A stretch of 64,000 nucleotides of DNA from contig PCDI01000006.1 in NCBI GenBank assembly GCA_002778195.1, positions 563,950 to 627,949 on the forward strand, written 5' to 3'. The stretch is from Raffaelea ambrosiae. Lineage: Eukaryota; Ascomycota; Sordariomycetes; Ophiostomatales; Ophiostomataceae. The position numbers and the translations under genes were made by a program. The notes below the pieces were generated by a model. The model saw nothing but the letters and a program-made list of their open reading frames with translations, was not told where the DNA came from and did not search any database. Shown one piece after another: positions 23,776-33,339 of this stretch. Position 1 is the stretch's first letter. Each line of letters begins with the position of its first letter.

Positions 23776-24029
23776 CCGGCAGCAGCCCCGTCACCTCGGC
23801 CACCTGGCACGCCAAGCGCGTCTGCGGCATCTCTTTGACCAACCCTCACCAGGGCTGCCTCAACAATGCCATCCAGCCGCTGTGGGTGGCGGGCCAGCTT
23901 CTCAGCCACAAGTCGGAGCACGATGTGTTGGTGAAGCTGATCCGGAGCATCGAGTCCATGACCGGCTGGGCGACGTCGTGGCGCATTGCCGATCTGGAGA
24001 CGGCCTGGGGCTACAAAATTCGGTGCTGA
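22365..24029 (+). CDS. Fungal-specific transcription factor domain protein lacking a Zn2Cys6 finger (regulator 1)
   Basis: Three exons, 22365-22673, 22768-23140 and 23212-24029, give 499 residues. The protein resembles the C-terminal regulatory half of PF11951-type (ARCA-like) regulators: LPLLARRCPALLYAILALSARQTER, PICVILCCLEMLSASPRDWRRHLEGCAALF, FPQILFVHWAGISSNQLYHTACIVLL, WHAKRVCGISLTN and a C-terminal WRIADLETAWGY. No DNA-binding cysteine cluster precedes it. Poly-Gly (about 23309-23333) and poly-Ser (about 23743-23772) come from GGT and AGC repeats. It is convergent with, and paralogous to, the complete regulator at 24279-26755. Two intron sites are shared with it: after APW (phase 0) and before D-L (phase 1). 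It may act as a modulator or heterodimer partner, or have lost its finger. An alternative start is at 22374. Confidence 0.75.
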
Positions 24030-24278
24030 CCAATTTTTTTGGTCTTTTTTTTTTGGCTATTTTCCTTTTCTTGCTTTTGGCTAAAATGGGGTGGTACTGT
24101 ATTTTTAAAAGTTTCATGATAATGTCACGATGTTTGGAGATTTTTTTTTTGTTACGTTTTTTTCTGGGAGCCTTTTCTTCTTTATTCTTTCTTCTGTCTC
24201 TCCCTTGTTTCTGGCAGGAAAAAAAATCATAAAGAAGAAAGAAAAAAACCCCAGTTCCACTGATTTCATTGATTCTAT

Positions 24279-26755
24279 TCAGGCTGGCTTCCACTCGTGC
24301 ACGAGTTGGGTGGCCAGATGTTCTACATTCCATCGCGTTATGGCCCCAATGCGAGACAGCCCGGCCAGGATGGCCTGCTGCTGCGGCTCATACGTCATCT
24401 GCTTGGCTGCCAGGTACAGGGACGCCACCAGACTGAAATCCCACCACTCGCGGCTGTCGTTGTTCAGGCTGATGCCACAAATGCGCTGCGAGTGCCACAG
24501 CGGCGACATGCCAATGGAGGAGCGGCCATACTCGCGCTGGAGCGTGCGCGGCCGGTTCTGCAGCAGGAGCAGTGCCGCCGTATGGTAGATCTGGTTGGCC
24601 AGCAGGGCTGCGCCGCTGGTAAACAGAATGTGCGGGAAGAGCTGCTGGTTGGTTTCCCCCTCCAGCTCGATGACGGGCTTGAACTCGAGCGGCCGGCTGT
24701 TGTACCACATGCTGAGCGACTCAAAGAGCGCTTTCCAGGTCAACACCTTGTTCATCCTAGGAGGAGGAGGAGGAGGAGGAGGAGGGGGGGGAGCCATGCT
24801 GCTGCTGCTGCTGCTGTCATCAGGAGACGGCGCCGGGTAGGAGGACGAGGACGAGGAAGAGGAAGAGGAGGAGGATCCCTGGTGGAAGCAAAAGTTGATC
24901 ACATCAGCACAGAGGAGAAGGGGTTCCCGGCTGAAGCTGCGGGTTTCGCCAGGCAGAGAGGGCAGAGAGGACGGCGACGGCGACGCGATGGCCGCAGTCA
25001 AGGCGTCGGGGATGCGCACCGACGAGCCAGACATGAGGCTCGCGCTGAGGTCTGGGGTAGAGGTGTGATGGTTAGAATGTTGAATACCCATGTTTCGCAT
25101 TGTTTCCGAGGAAAAAAGAGAGAAAGACTGTACCAAGTCTCAGGACAACCCACGAGGCCGCGAGACAAGCAGATGTCTCCTCCTGGTTCTGGGAAAACAC
25201 CGAGCAGGGGCCCGTGATCATCTTGTATGGACTCTGCCAGGCAATCGGGGAGGTGAGGATGTGATACCGAATCAGGCCAAAGACAGCAATGAGCAGTCTG
25301 TCCAGTGGGGGCAGTTCGGGATGCCGCGCAAGGACCGATGTGAAGTCTTCGTGCTCGACGGGGGCCACATCACAGCGGCAGAAGGCGTCGGACAGCGAGA
25401 AGAGAGCCTCGAGCACGGGCGAGGAGCGCAGCATCATGCGCGAGATGACCAACCCGAAAGTCTGGCTGGGGTCACCGATGTCGAGCTGCAGAGTGTTGGA
25501 AAGAGGGACTGTCAGGCCCGAGGGTAGGGGAGAGAGGGCGGGTCGAAGGAGAAGAACTCACCCATGGTGCAATGTTGTACCGGAACTGTCTCATGGAAGC
25601 CACAACCCGGTCTTGTGGAAGATGGGCGCAGTTGGGAAACTCTTCGGCATGGGGGGCGTCGTCTTTTCGAGAGCCATTGCCGTGCACGTGGGGAGCCACC
25701 CGGCTGAGCGTGGACGGCCGTCTCTCAAACCGTCTTGGCCCGAGGCCGCCGCGGGCGCTGCTGTCGACAGACGGCGCCGAAGGCGCTGCGGCTTGCGGCG
25801 CATAGACATCCGACCCCAGGGACAGAAGCACGTCGAGAGCAGACTCGTATGCGTCGTCGCTCGGAGGGAGGCCGGACTCAAACCTGCCCAGCGAGGACAC
25901 GGCACGGTGGTTGCTGTCCGGCAGCGGCGGGCTGAGGGCAATGGACGGCGTGGCGGCAGACGGCGCTGCTGGTGTGGCCGCGATGGGCGCTGTGTCTGCA
26001 ATGTCCTCGGTGTCTGAGAGCTGTCCCAATGCAATTGGAAAGGGGGGCGTGGCCGACGATGGCGAGGCCGCGGGAGACGAGCCCGCGGCGCGAATGAGCG
26101 TGTGCGTCTGCGCGAGGCCCGGCGCCGCGTCCTCACGGCGTGCTGGGATGCTCTGGACATCCACGGCGGGGGTCTGGACAGCCGAATGGGAAGACAGCGT
26201 GGACGTGCCCGTCGTGTCTGTGTCCCCGGCCGAGGCCGGATCGGGGACGATGGTGTCGGGGGGGGACGACTGGGGTGATGGCCGGGTGGCCACAAACTAG
26301 GAGGTCGGGGGGTCAGCCAGGCCCAGTCACGGCACACAGCAAACATCACAGGGCCGCCGGCAGGTACCGAGTAGGAGCCAGATGGCTTCGACGAGGCTGA
26401 CGTGGGCAGCTTCTTGACCGTCTTGGCGTTCTTTTCCAGGAACGACAGCCGCGTGCCATACTGGCAGTGAAATCCGCCGTCAATGCATCTCTTGCACGAC
26501 GGCTTTCCTTCGTCACCTGTCAAAAAAAAAAAAAAAAGAAAAAAAAAGAAGAGTTGGCACAGGTCAGACGCGGGCAACAACGGCCCAGCTCCGGGGGGGG
26601 GGAAGGCATCTCCAGAGGAAAGCCGAGGCCGGGGATCAGCCGAGGATCAGCCGAAAACCAGCGGAGGACCACTCACATTTCCGCCTGCGCAGCCGGCACT
26701 TGAAACAGCCCGTCCTCGCCCGTTTAATCTGGGGCCGTGGCGCAGTGTCTGTCAT
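24279..26755 (-). CDS. Zn2Cys6 transcription factor (regulator 2), candidate cluster regulator
   Basis: Five exons read leftward: 26755-26677, 26516-26350 (3' border uncertain, GTACCT alternative 18 bp earlier), 26296-25562, 25485-25134, 25051-24279, giving about 701 residues. The N-terminus has a textbook binuclear cluster C17-x2-C-x6-C27-x6-C-x2-C-x6-C44, split by intron 1 at Cys27. A long Ser/Pro/Ala linker follows, then the PF11951-type domain: FRYNIAPW|LDIGDPSQTFGLVISRMM, SLSDAFCRCDVAP, FPHILFTSGAALLANQIYHTAALLLL, LWHSQRICGISLNN. Poly-Ser and poly-Pro tracts lie in exon 5. It is divergent from the xylose-reductase gene (466 bp between starts), the usual position of a pathway regulator. 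The start at 26755 has A at -3; an upstream in-frame ATG at 26845 is less favoured. Confidence 0.85.
24755..24885. repeat. Trinucleotide/hexanucleotide low-complexity coding tract
   Basis: GGA, GCT and GAGGAC-like repeats inside the last exon of regulator 2 encode poly-Pro, then Ser runs in two blocks. Confidence 0.8.
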
Positions 26756-26843
26756 CGTCGGCAGCCCACACGTGTAGATTGTCGTCCGGGCAGGTTTGTC
26801 GGGTTGGTCTGGGGTAGCACGCTGTAAAAGGGAAGTTTTAACC

Positions 26844-26879
26844 ATTGGAGCCATTGGAGCCATTGGAGCGAGCCATTGG
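26844..26879 (-). promoter_or_regulatory. Four tandem CCAAT boxes
   Basis: ATTGG occurs at 26844, 26853, 26862 and 26875 inside repeated GCCATTGGA units. Read in the direction of regulator 2 these are CCAAT boxes about 90-125 bp upstream of its ATG; the spacing is 9, 9 and 13 bp. Confidence 0.6.
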
Positions 26880-26956
26880 AGCCCATGGGAGTGGTGCTGG
26901 TCTGCGTGATTGTGGGGTGAGCTCCCAAACGCGATGACTAATACAGGCCTAGCTGT

Positions 26957-26973
26957 GAATGGCAGGTTTAAGC
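26957..26973 (+). promoter_or_regulatory. Shared 17-bp element, copy A (GAATGGCAGGTTTAAGC)
   Basis: It lies 248 bp upstream of the xylose-reductase ATG. Sixteen of 17 bases match the copy upstream of the second sugar transporter (41838-41854). Confidence 0.5.
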
Positions 26974-27221
26974 GCCGCGGTCCTCCGGTTTTGCGGGGAA
27001 GGTGACGTCCTGGTGCCGGCAACAGTTCCTTGTTGGACCTAGCCCAGAGTAGTATTTGTTAGCGGTCGAACGAGGGGAAGCACACAGAAAAGGGCAAGCC
27101 TCCCACGCAAAGCTGGGCGGCTTTCTTCCTCTCCGCCGTACTTTCGCAACTGCGTCTCCTGTTTTCGTGATTGAATTGAATTGCCTTTTGATTCTTATCG
27201 TTTGCTTGATCACGCCCCGCC

Positions 27222-28287
27222 ATGGCCCCGACAACAGCGAAGCTCGCCTCTGGCCACGAGATGCCCCTTGTGGGCTTTGGCCTGTGGAAAGTCCCTGCAG
27301 CTCAGGCAGCTGACACCACTTACAACGTGAGAAGAGACTCTCGGGAGGCCACGCGTTTCCCCCCCCCATGTGACCGAAAAGACCCAAGGCTAACCGATCT
27401 CTCCGCGACAGGCCATCAAGGCAGGCTATCGCCTCTTTGACGGAGCATACGACTACCAGAACGAGAAGGAGGCCGGGCAGGGCATCCAGCGGGCCATCAG
27501 CGAGGGGCTGGTCAAGCGCGAGGACATCTTCATCACGACCAAGCTGTGGAACAACTACCACCGCCGCGAGCATGCCCTGGCCATGGCCCAGGCGCAGAAC
27601 GAGGCCTGGGGCCTCGGCTACATCGACCTGTACCTGATCCACTTCCCGGTGGCGCTGCAGTACATCGAGCCCGCGAAGCGGCGGTACCCGGCCTGGTGGA
27701 TGGACGACGCCGGCACCGTGACGCCCGACAAGGTGCCCATCCGCGAGACGTGGGAGGCCCTCGAGACCGTGGTGGACCAGGGCATCGCCCGGTCCATTGG
27801 CGTGTCCAACTTCCAGGCCCAGGCGCTCTACGACATCCAGACCTATGCCCGCCACCCCATCTCCGCCCTGCAGATCGAGCACCACCCCTACCTCGTGCAG
27901 CCGGACCTGGTCGCCCTCGCCCAGGAGCACAAGATCACCGTGACCGCCTACTCGTCCTTTGGGCCGCAGAGCTTCCTGGAGCTGCCCGGCATCTTCTCGA
28001 AGCGCGCCAGCGACACCCAGCCGCTCCTGGAGGCGGACCTCATCAAGAGCCTGGCCGCCAAGCACGGCAAGACGCCCGCCCAGATCCTCCTGCGGTGGGC
28101 CACCCAGCGCGGCGTCGCCGTCATCCCCAAGTCGAACAACGTGGCCCGGCTGGCGCAGAACCTGGACGTGCTGGGCTTCGACCTGGCCGCGGAGGAGCTG
28201 GAGAGCATTTCTGCGCTGGACAAGGGCCTGCGGTTCAACGACCCGGGCTTCTATCTCCCCAACTACCCTCTCCGCATCTTTGCATGA
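27222..28287 (+). CDS. xyl1: Aldo-keto reductase, D-xylose reductase family
   Basis: Two exons, 27222-27326 and 27412-28287, give 326 residues, the usual size of fungal xylose reductases. It begins MPLVGFGLWKV-like, with a complete catalytic tetrad Asp45, Tyr50, Lys79, His112 (FDGAYDYQNE, TTKLWNN, LIHFP). GVSNF, LQIEHHPYL, AYSSFGPQSFLEL and the coenzyme-binding IPKSNN follow, and the tail RFNDP is typical. The family reduces D-xylose, L-arabinose and other aldoses to polyols with NAD(P)H in the cytosol. It may be a cluster-specific paralog rather than the main xylose reductase; the C-terminus NYPLRIFA is a little unusual. It is divergent from regulator 2. Confidence 0.93.
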
Positions 28288-28587
28288 GCAGCTTTCCAAT
28301 AGAAAATATAGAGTGTAATTCAATAGTGTGTCTGTATGTGTTTGTGTCTGTGTCTGTCTGTGTCTGCCTATCCGTGTAACTGTCTATCCGTGTGTCTATC
28401 TATCCGTGTGTATGTGTATCCGATCTGTCTATCCGTCTATCCGTGTTGGAGCATTCGCTGAAACGTTGCCACAAAGTGTCAAAACAGGTCTTTGCATTGC
28501 TTGATTGTGAATTGTCTAATACGGGTCTATGGGTACTAACTATATGCCACAAGCAACATGAAGCGCGCGGCTGCCTTTCACCATCCT
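28288..28587. repeat. Convergent 3' spacer with TGT/CTATCCGTGTGT microsatellite
   Basis: The 300 bp between the reductase and the first DUF1593 gene hold a degenerate GT-rich array (about 28322-28446) with repeated CTATCCGTGTGT units. No gene is seen. Confidence 0.75.
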
Positions 28588-30168
28588 TCATTCATGGGGC
28601 AGGTCGCCAATAGCCTCCACGCCGACCTGCCCGCCCTTCAGGTCCTTGTTCGTCGTCTGCACGACTATCCGCCGGTAGCTCGTCAGGCTCGGCGTGCCAT
28701 TGTCCGTCACCTCGAGGATGATGTGCATCTTCTGGCCCTCGGCCATGGCCTGCCGGCTCAGCAGCTCCAGACAGCACTTCTCCGGGCCCGGCAGGGTAAT
28801 GTCCACGACGGTGCCGGCCTCGTCTTTCTTCTCAATGGCCACCTCGGCCACGTCAAAGAAGACGCCCCAGTGCCGCGCCGACGGCTCGCGGTAGTGCCAC
28901 CACTTGAACGTGAGCGCGTCGCCGTCCGGGTCGTAGGTCCCGGTGGCGTCCAGGCGCAGCGTGCTGCCGGCCTCGGCCGACAGGTAGACGGGGGCGGTGC
29001 CGGACACGCCGTTCAGCGTGATGACCGGGTGGTGGTTGGCCGCCGACAGCGCCGGCGAGAGGGTCCAGCGGATGCGCGCGGCAAAGTCGTTTTGGAAGGT
29101 GTTGCGCCAGCGCCAGATGGCGGCCTGGTTGGACCGGTGCGTCCGGCCGTCCTGGCCGACGACAATGTCGGTGGCGTCGCCGTAGTGCCGGCTGCGCAGG
29201 CCGTCGCCGCTGATGTCGGAGAGGCTGTAGCGGCCGCCCCAGGAGCCGTAGTCCGGGTGCTCGGGCACGCCCAGGCCGTTTTGTATGAGATAGAGAAAGG
29301 TCGGCGTGTCGCCCTCGGGGATGAACATGTAGTTCGGGTAGGCGCCGCCCAGCGGGCCGACCTGGATGTGCTCCTTGATCCACTCCGCGGTCATCGTGGT
29401 GAAGTCGGGCCCGCCCGCGTCAAAGCCGTAGTACTTGTCGCCCGAGATGCCGGTCCAGGCCGCCATGCCGTACTGGTTCCAGCCGTGGATGGACACGATG
29501 TACAGGATGTCGGGGAAGGTGTTGCGGATCCAGGCGCCGGTGTCGTCTTGGTCGGAGATGGCATACACGCGCAGTCGGCTGCGCATCGCGGCAAAGTCGG
29601 GCTCGGGGACGGTGGCCCGGAGCTTGTGGAGGACCTGCGCGAAGACGTTGGTGCCGCCCCAGCACAGAATCCAGAGCGGCTCCTCGGAGGGCGCCGTGAT
29701 GCGCTCGAGCAGAAGCTGGCCGCCCTCGCTCAGAGGGACATCGTCGCCGACGGCTTTGAAACCGTAGACCTGCAAGTGCGACGGTTAGTATTTCCACTGC
29801 CAGTAGAAGTTGATCTGGAGGTCTTTGAAAAAGAAAAAAAAAATGGAAGACCTTACCGGCGGCCCTGATTTGACCAGGCTTTTCAGATAGTTGGCTGTCG
29901 GGTAGGGGGCATTGGGATGCGCATGCTTGTTGAGGTTTTCCTCGACCAACGCATAGGCATCGAGTATTTTGTGCATGTCCTGCGGACACGTCTTGGTCCG
30001 CATCCACGTCGACGTGCACGCTACGAGGCCCTCGGTCTGGAACTGGTTCGAGTACAGGAGATACCGCACGAGGGACTCGGCATCATCAGGCTCGTTGGAG
30101 ATGTCCGAGACGATGAACACCCGCGGCTTGTGCGGAAAGCCCTGCAGCCTGGATGCGTCTGTTGCCAT
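28588..30168 (-). CDS. DUF1593/Sde182 nucleoside-hydrolase-like protein, copy 1
   Basis: Two exons, 30168-29857 and 29769-28588, give 497 residues. No signal peptide or membrane segment is seen, so it should be cytosolic. The N-terminal domain starts KPRVFIVSDISNEPDDAESLVRYLLYSN, which resembles the Asp-rich metal/ribose-binding start of nucleoside hydrolases. ILCWGGTNVFAQVL, RVYAISDQDDTGAWI and a C-terminal Ig/cadherin-like part (LDATGTYDPDGDALTFKWWHY) complete the PF07632 layout. The family is named after a cellulose-binding Sde182 protein, but its reaction is not established to my knowledge. Hydrolysis of a glycosidic bond is an inference from the fold. Its paralog is at 44531-46045. It is divergent from the polyol dehydrogenase gene. 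Confidence 0.88.
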
Positions 30169-30689
30169 GTTTTCTTTTTCTTGTGCGTGTGCCTGCGTGT
30201 GTGCCTGCGTGTGTCTGCGTGTGTGTGTGTCTTGGGGAGAGGATATCGACAAGGAAGCCTGCCAACACTCCGATGCAGCACTGCGGCGTCAGCGGCCATA
30301 GTGCGAGAGGAAGTGGGGGCCGGAAGCTCTTAAACGCACCCAAGAAACATCACGACACCCAATGGCTCTGGATCCATAAAACTAGCATCAATCGGGCAGT
30401 TTCAGCCACCAACCTCGCGCTGTATGGGGCCAAGACGGGGCTGCCCCAAGAGGAAAGCAGAAGCACTCCCCGGAAAGCAAGTGTCGTCCCGATACGATCA
30501 CGGGAGCTCTCTCAGAATGAATCCCAGAAATACATTGCAGTGGTCGACCCGGCCAGACAGGAATTTGTGAGGAACTTTTTGGTCGCATTTTCTCTCCTAA
30601 CAAACCTCCCTCCCTTCATCCCCCCCCCTCCCCTCCCCCGGCAAGACAGAGCCGTCGCGCACTTCCCAGTCCATATTCTCCAATTAGGC
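30169..30689. promoter_or_regulatory. Bidirectional promoter of DUF1593 copy 1 and the polyol dehydrogenase
   Basis: 521 bp. A TGTGCGTGTG microsatellite (30182-30232) lies just upstream of the DUF1593 start, and a C-rich tract (30618-30640) just before the dehydrogenase. GGGCAGTTTCAGC at 30394-30406 is a weak partial match to the shared 17-bp element. Confidence 0.45.
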
Positions 30690-32269
30690 ATGGCTTCTAT
30701 TGCACCCACAAAGCCCGTGGCCAATGGCCACAAACCACCAGTGCAGGGCCTGAAGAAGCAGGCCAACGGTTCTCCAACGTCGACGCTGCAAGCACCCCTG
30801 CCCAATCCCTCCCTACAGGTCACTGCTGATCACCACCTCAAGTCTGTCGATGTCCCTGTCAAGGCACCAAAGGCAGGCGAGGTTCTCGTTCACGTCAAAG
30901 CCACTGGCATCTGCGGGTAAGCGTGCAGCCACAACTCGTATAGGCCAGGATTTGGCAGGCCAGGATTTGGCAGGCCAGGATTTGGCAGGCCAGGATATGG
31001 CAGGCCATGGCAGCAGTAGGCAGGAACGCTAACGGACGAAACCAACTGACTAGTTCGGATGTGCACTTCTGGAAGTCCGGCCGCATTGGCTCGCTTGTGT
31101 TTGAAGGCGACTGCATCATCGGCCACGAGGCTGCCGGCGTCGTTGTCCGCTGCGGCGAGGGCGTCACCAACCTGAAGCCAGGTACGATGCCTGCATTCCA
31201 TGCGCATCAGCCGCGCTTCGCCTGTTGCTGACACGTTCTCATACAGGAGACAGAGTGGCCATAGAACCCGGCGTGCCGTGCGGAGAGTGCTTCCTCTGCG
31301 TCGGCGGCCGCTACAACCTCTGCGAGGATGTCGCCTTTGCGGGCGTGTACCCGTACGAAGGCACCCTCCAGCGCTACAAGGTGCACGCGGCGCGCTGGCT
31401 GCACAAGTAAGAGCGATCCACGCAGTTTCCTGTCTAGCGATCATATGGCGGGTGCGAAGAGAACTTGGAGGGACGCTGACTTGGTGCCCACTGCTTTCGT
31501 ATAGACTGCCCGACAACATCTCGTTTGCCGAGGGCGCCCTTCTCGAGCCGCTGAGCGTGGCCCTCCAGGGCATCAAGCAGGCGCAGATCACCCTGGGAAC
31601 GCCCGCCGTCGTGACAGGCGCCGGCCCGATCGGCCTGCTCGCGCTGGCCTCCGCCCGCGCATCGGGGGCCTATCCGATCGTCATCACCGACCTCGAGCCC
31701 GGCCGGCTGGCGTTCGCCAAGACGGTGGTCCCGTCCTGCCTGACGTACCAGGTGGACACCAAGAAGAGCGCCGAGGAGAACGCCAGCTGCATCCGGAAGC
31801 TCTTTGGCAGCGCAGAATACACGCAGCCCCGCGTCGTGCTCGAGTGCACGGGCGTGGAGAGCAGCGTCTGCACGGCCGCGTTCACCGTCCGACGGGGCGG
31901 CCGGCTGGTCTGCGTCGGCGTCGGCAAGGGCATCATGAACAACCTGCCTTTTATGCATCTTTCGCTGGCCGAGGTGAGACCCCTTTCCGTGTTTTCAAGT
32001 CTCTTGTATTTTTGCGGGACTACGTCCATGGAGCCAACACGGACTGACCACACCATCGACAGGTCGACGTCAAGTTCATCAACCGCTACTGCGATACCTG
32101 GCCGGCAGGGATTGCATGCATCGAGGCAGGATTTGTGGATGTCAAGAAGCTGATTTCGCATACGTTCCCGCTGGAAAAAGCAGAGGAGGCCCTGACCCTG
32201 TCGTCGGATCCAAGGAACGGTTCGATCAAGGTGCAGGTGATAGACGAGTCCGAGACTACCTATTTTTAG
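30690..32269 (+). CDS. Zinc-dependent polyol dehydrogenase, L-arabinitol 4-dehydrogenase family
   Basis: Five exons, 30690-30916, 31054-31181, 31247-31406, 31505-31973 and 32063-32269, give 396 residues. Catalytic zinc ligands are Cys75 (TGICGSDVHFW) and His100-Glu101 (GHEAAG). The four-Cys structural zinc lobe is C130/C133/C136/C144 (PCGECFLCVGGRYNLC). The Rossmann motif GAGPIGLLAL with an acidic residue at the end of the second strand (VITDLEPGRLAF) points to NAD+ rather than NADP+. VLECTGVESS is typical of LAD/xylitol dehydrogenases. The N-terminus is about 35 residues longer than usual. The enzyme oxidises a pentitol or hexitol to a ketose. Intron 1 contains a 15-bp tandem repeat. It could be a LAD or XDH paralog. 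Confidence 0.9.
30942..31010 (+). repeat. 15-bp tandem repeat inside intron 1 of the polyol dehydrogenase
   Basis: The unit GGCCAGGATTTGGCA is repeated about four times (the last copy has one T to A change) plus a decayed fifth unit. Confidence 0.85.
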
Positions 32270-33339
32270 ACTCGCTAGGTCCAAACAACAAGATAGCTAC
32301 AAGATGATGCGAGATGACGAGACAAGCCAACGAGATAGAGCAAGACCAAATAGGACGATAGATCGAAAATCGACCAGATGCCATCCATGCAGAGAGTCCG
32401 ACACATCGGCCGGACATCGTCAGACACGGCCACCAGAGATCAGCCATCCTCTCGTAATTACGCAAACCAGCCCGCTTGGACGGTCCAGATAAATCAGAAG
32501 ACACAAAAGCCACCGTCACACAATAAGCGAGCCATTGCATCTCCACTTAGTCGAGCAAGCCTGCTGCACATATCCGCCACAAACCCGTCCAATGGCGGTT
32601 CTTCGCGATGCTGGCCCGACAGCCAAACCCGTTGAAAACCCGTCCCATTGCCGCTTCGCCTCCGATCATCTGATCCGGCAAATGTTCTCAACCCAAGGCT
32701 TTGGATCCGATCGTGTGCCTCAAAACTCGTGCCACGCCCCCCCTGTCCCTAGGCTGGACCTGGCTAGTAAGGGACAAACTGGGGACGAACCGGTGGAAAA
32801 AGTCAGCGAGGCCTGCAACGGTAGCGACAATAGACCATATTAAAACCGGGGCAGGCCTGGAATAGGCAGGTTTAGACACTGACCACGCGCGCCGTCCCGC
32901 GCGAGACACTGACCAGGGGGGGCTGTCTTGGGGTCTTGGGGTCTTGGGGAGGATTGTCACCACATGATGGCCCCCCTTTTGGGTCCCACCCGCCCATTTT
33001 TTTGGTGGTTTACTCGGTCATCCCCCGCGTGGAGTCCCCAGAAGTGATGGCACATCCCCCAGTTCCCAAGTCCTCACGCAGACTCACGCAAGTTTGGCTG
33101 CACAACACGGATGCATATAAGAGGGAGGCCATACCAATCAGATTGCTTACCACCCGATCCTTTACCGCAACCCTGTGCTCCTTTTCCTTTCCCTTTTTTT
33201 TTTTTTTTTTTTTTCTCTCTCTTCTCTTATTCCCTTTTGAAAAGATATTCATTCCCCCGGAGGAAAAAAAAGAAAAGAAAAAAAAGCAATACCAAGTTAC
33301 TTGTCTTTTTTTGTTTAACCCCCCCTGAAATCCTTAGCC
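32270..33339. other. Promoter region of sugar transporter 1
   Basis: 1.07 kb without a gene. It holds a GAATAGGCAGGTTTAGAC element (32860-32877) related to the shared 17-bp element, three tandem GTCTTGGG units (about 32930-32953), and a T19-20 run (33197-33216) in a pyrimidine-rich 5' UTR. CCAGAAG/CCCCAG motifs are unremarkable. Confidence 0.5.

Larger units (their letters stand above)
26756..27221. promoter_or_regulatory. Bidirectional promoter of regulator 2 and the xylose-reductase gene
   Basis: 466 bp. It contains an 11-bp element GTCTGGGGTAG with a CreA-like CTGGGG core (26807-26817), four tandem CCAAT boxes (26844-26879) and the 17-bp element at 26957-26973 shared with a transporter promoter. 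It is the most motif-rich spacer in the cluster. Confidence 0.55.

Noticed and set aside
26968..28323. 451-codon minus-strand frame over the xylose-reductase gene
   Set aside because: Antisense shadow; the plus strand encodes a full AKR with catalytic tetrad. Similar antisense shadows at 28558-29868 (+), 34189-35544 (-), 36421-37899 (+), 44546-45937 (+), 16427-17395 (+) and 13324-14259 (-) were dropped for the same reason.
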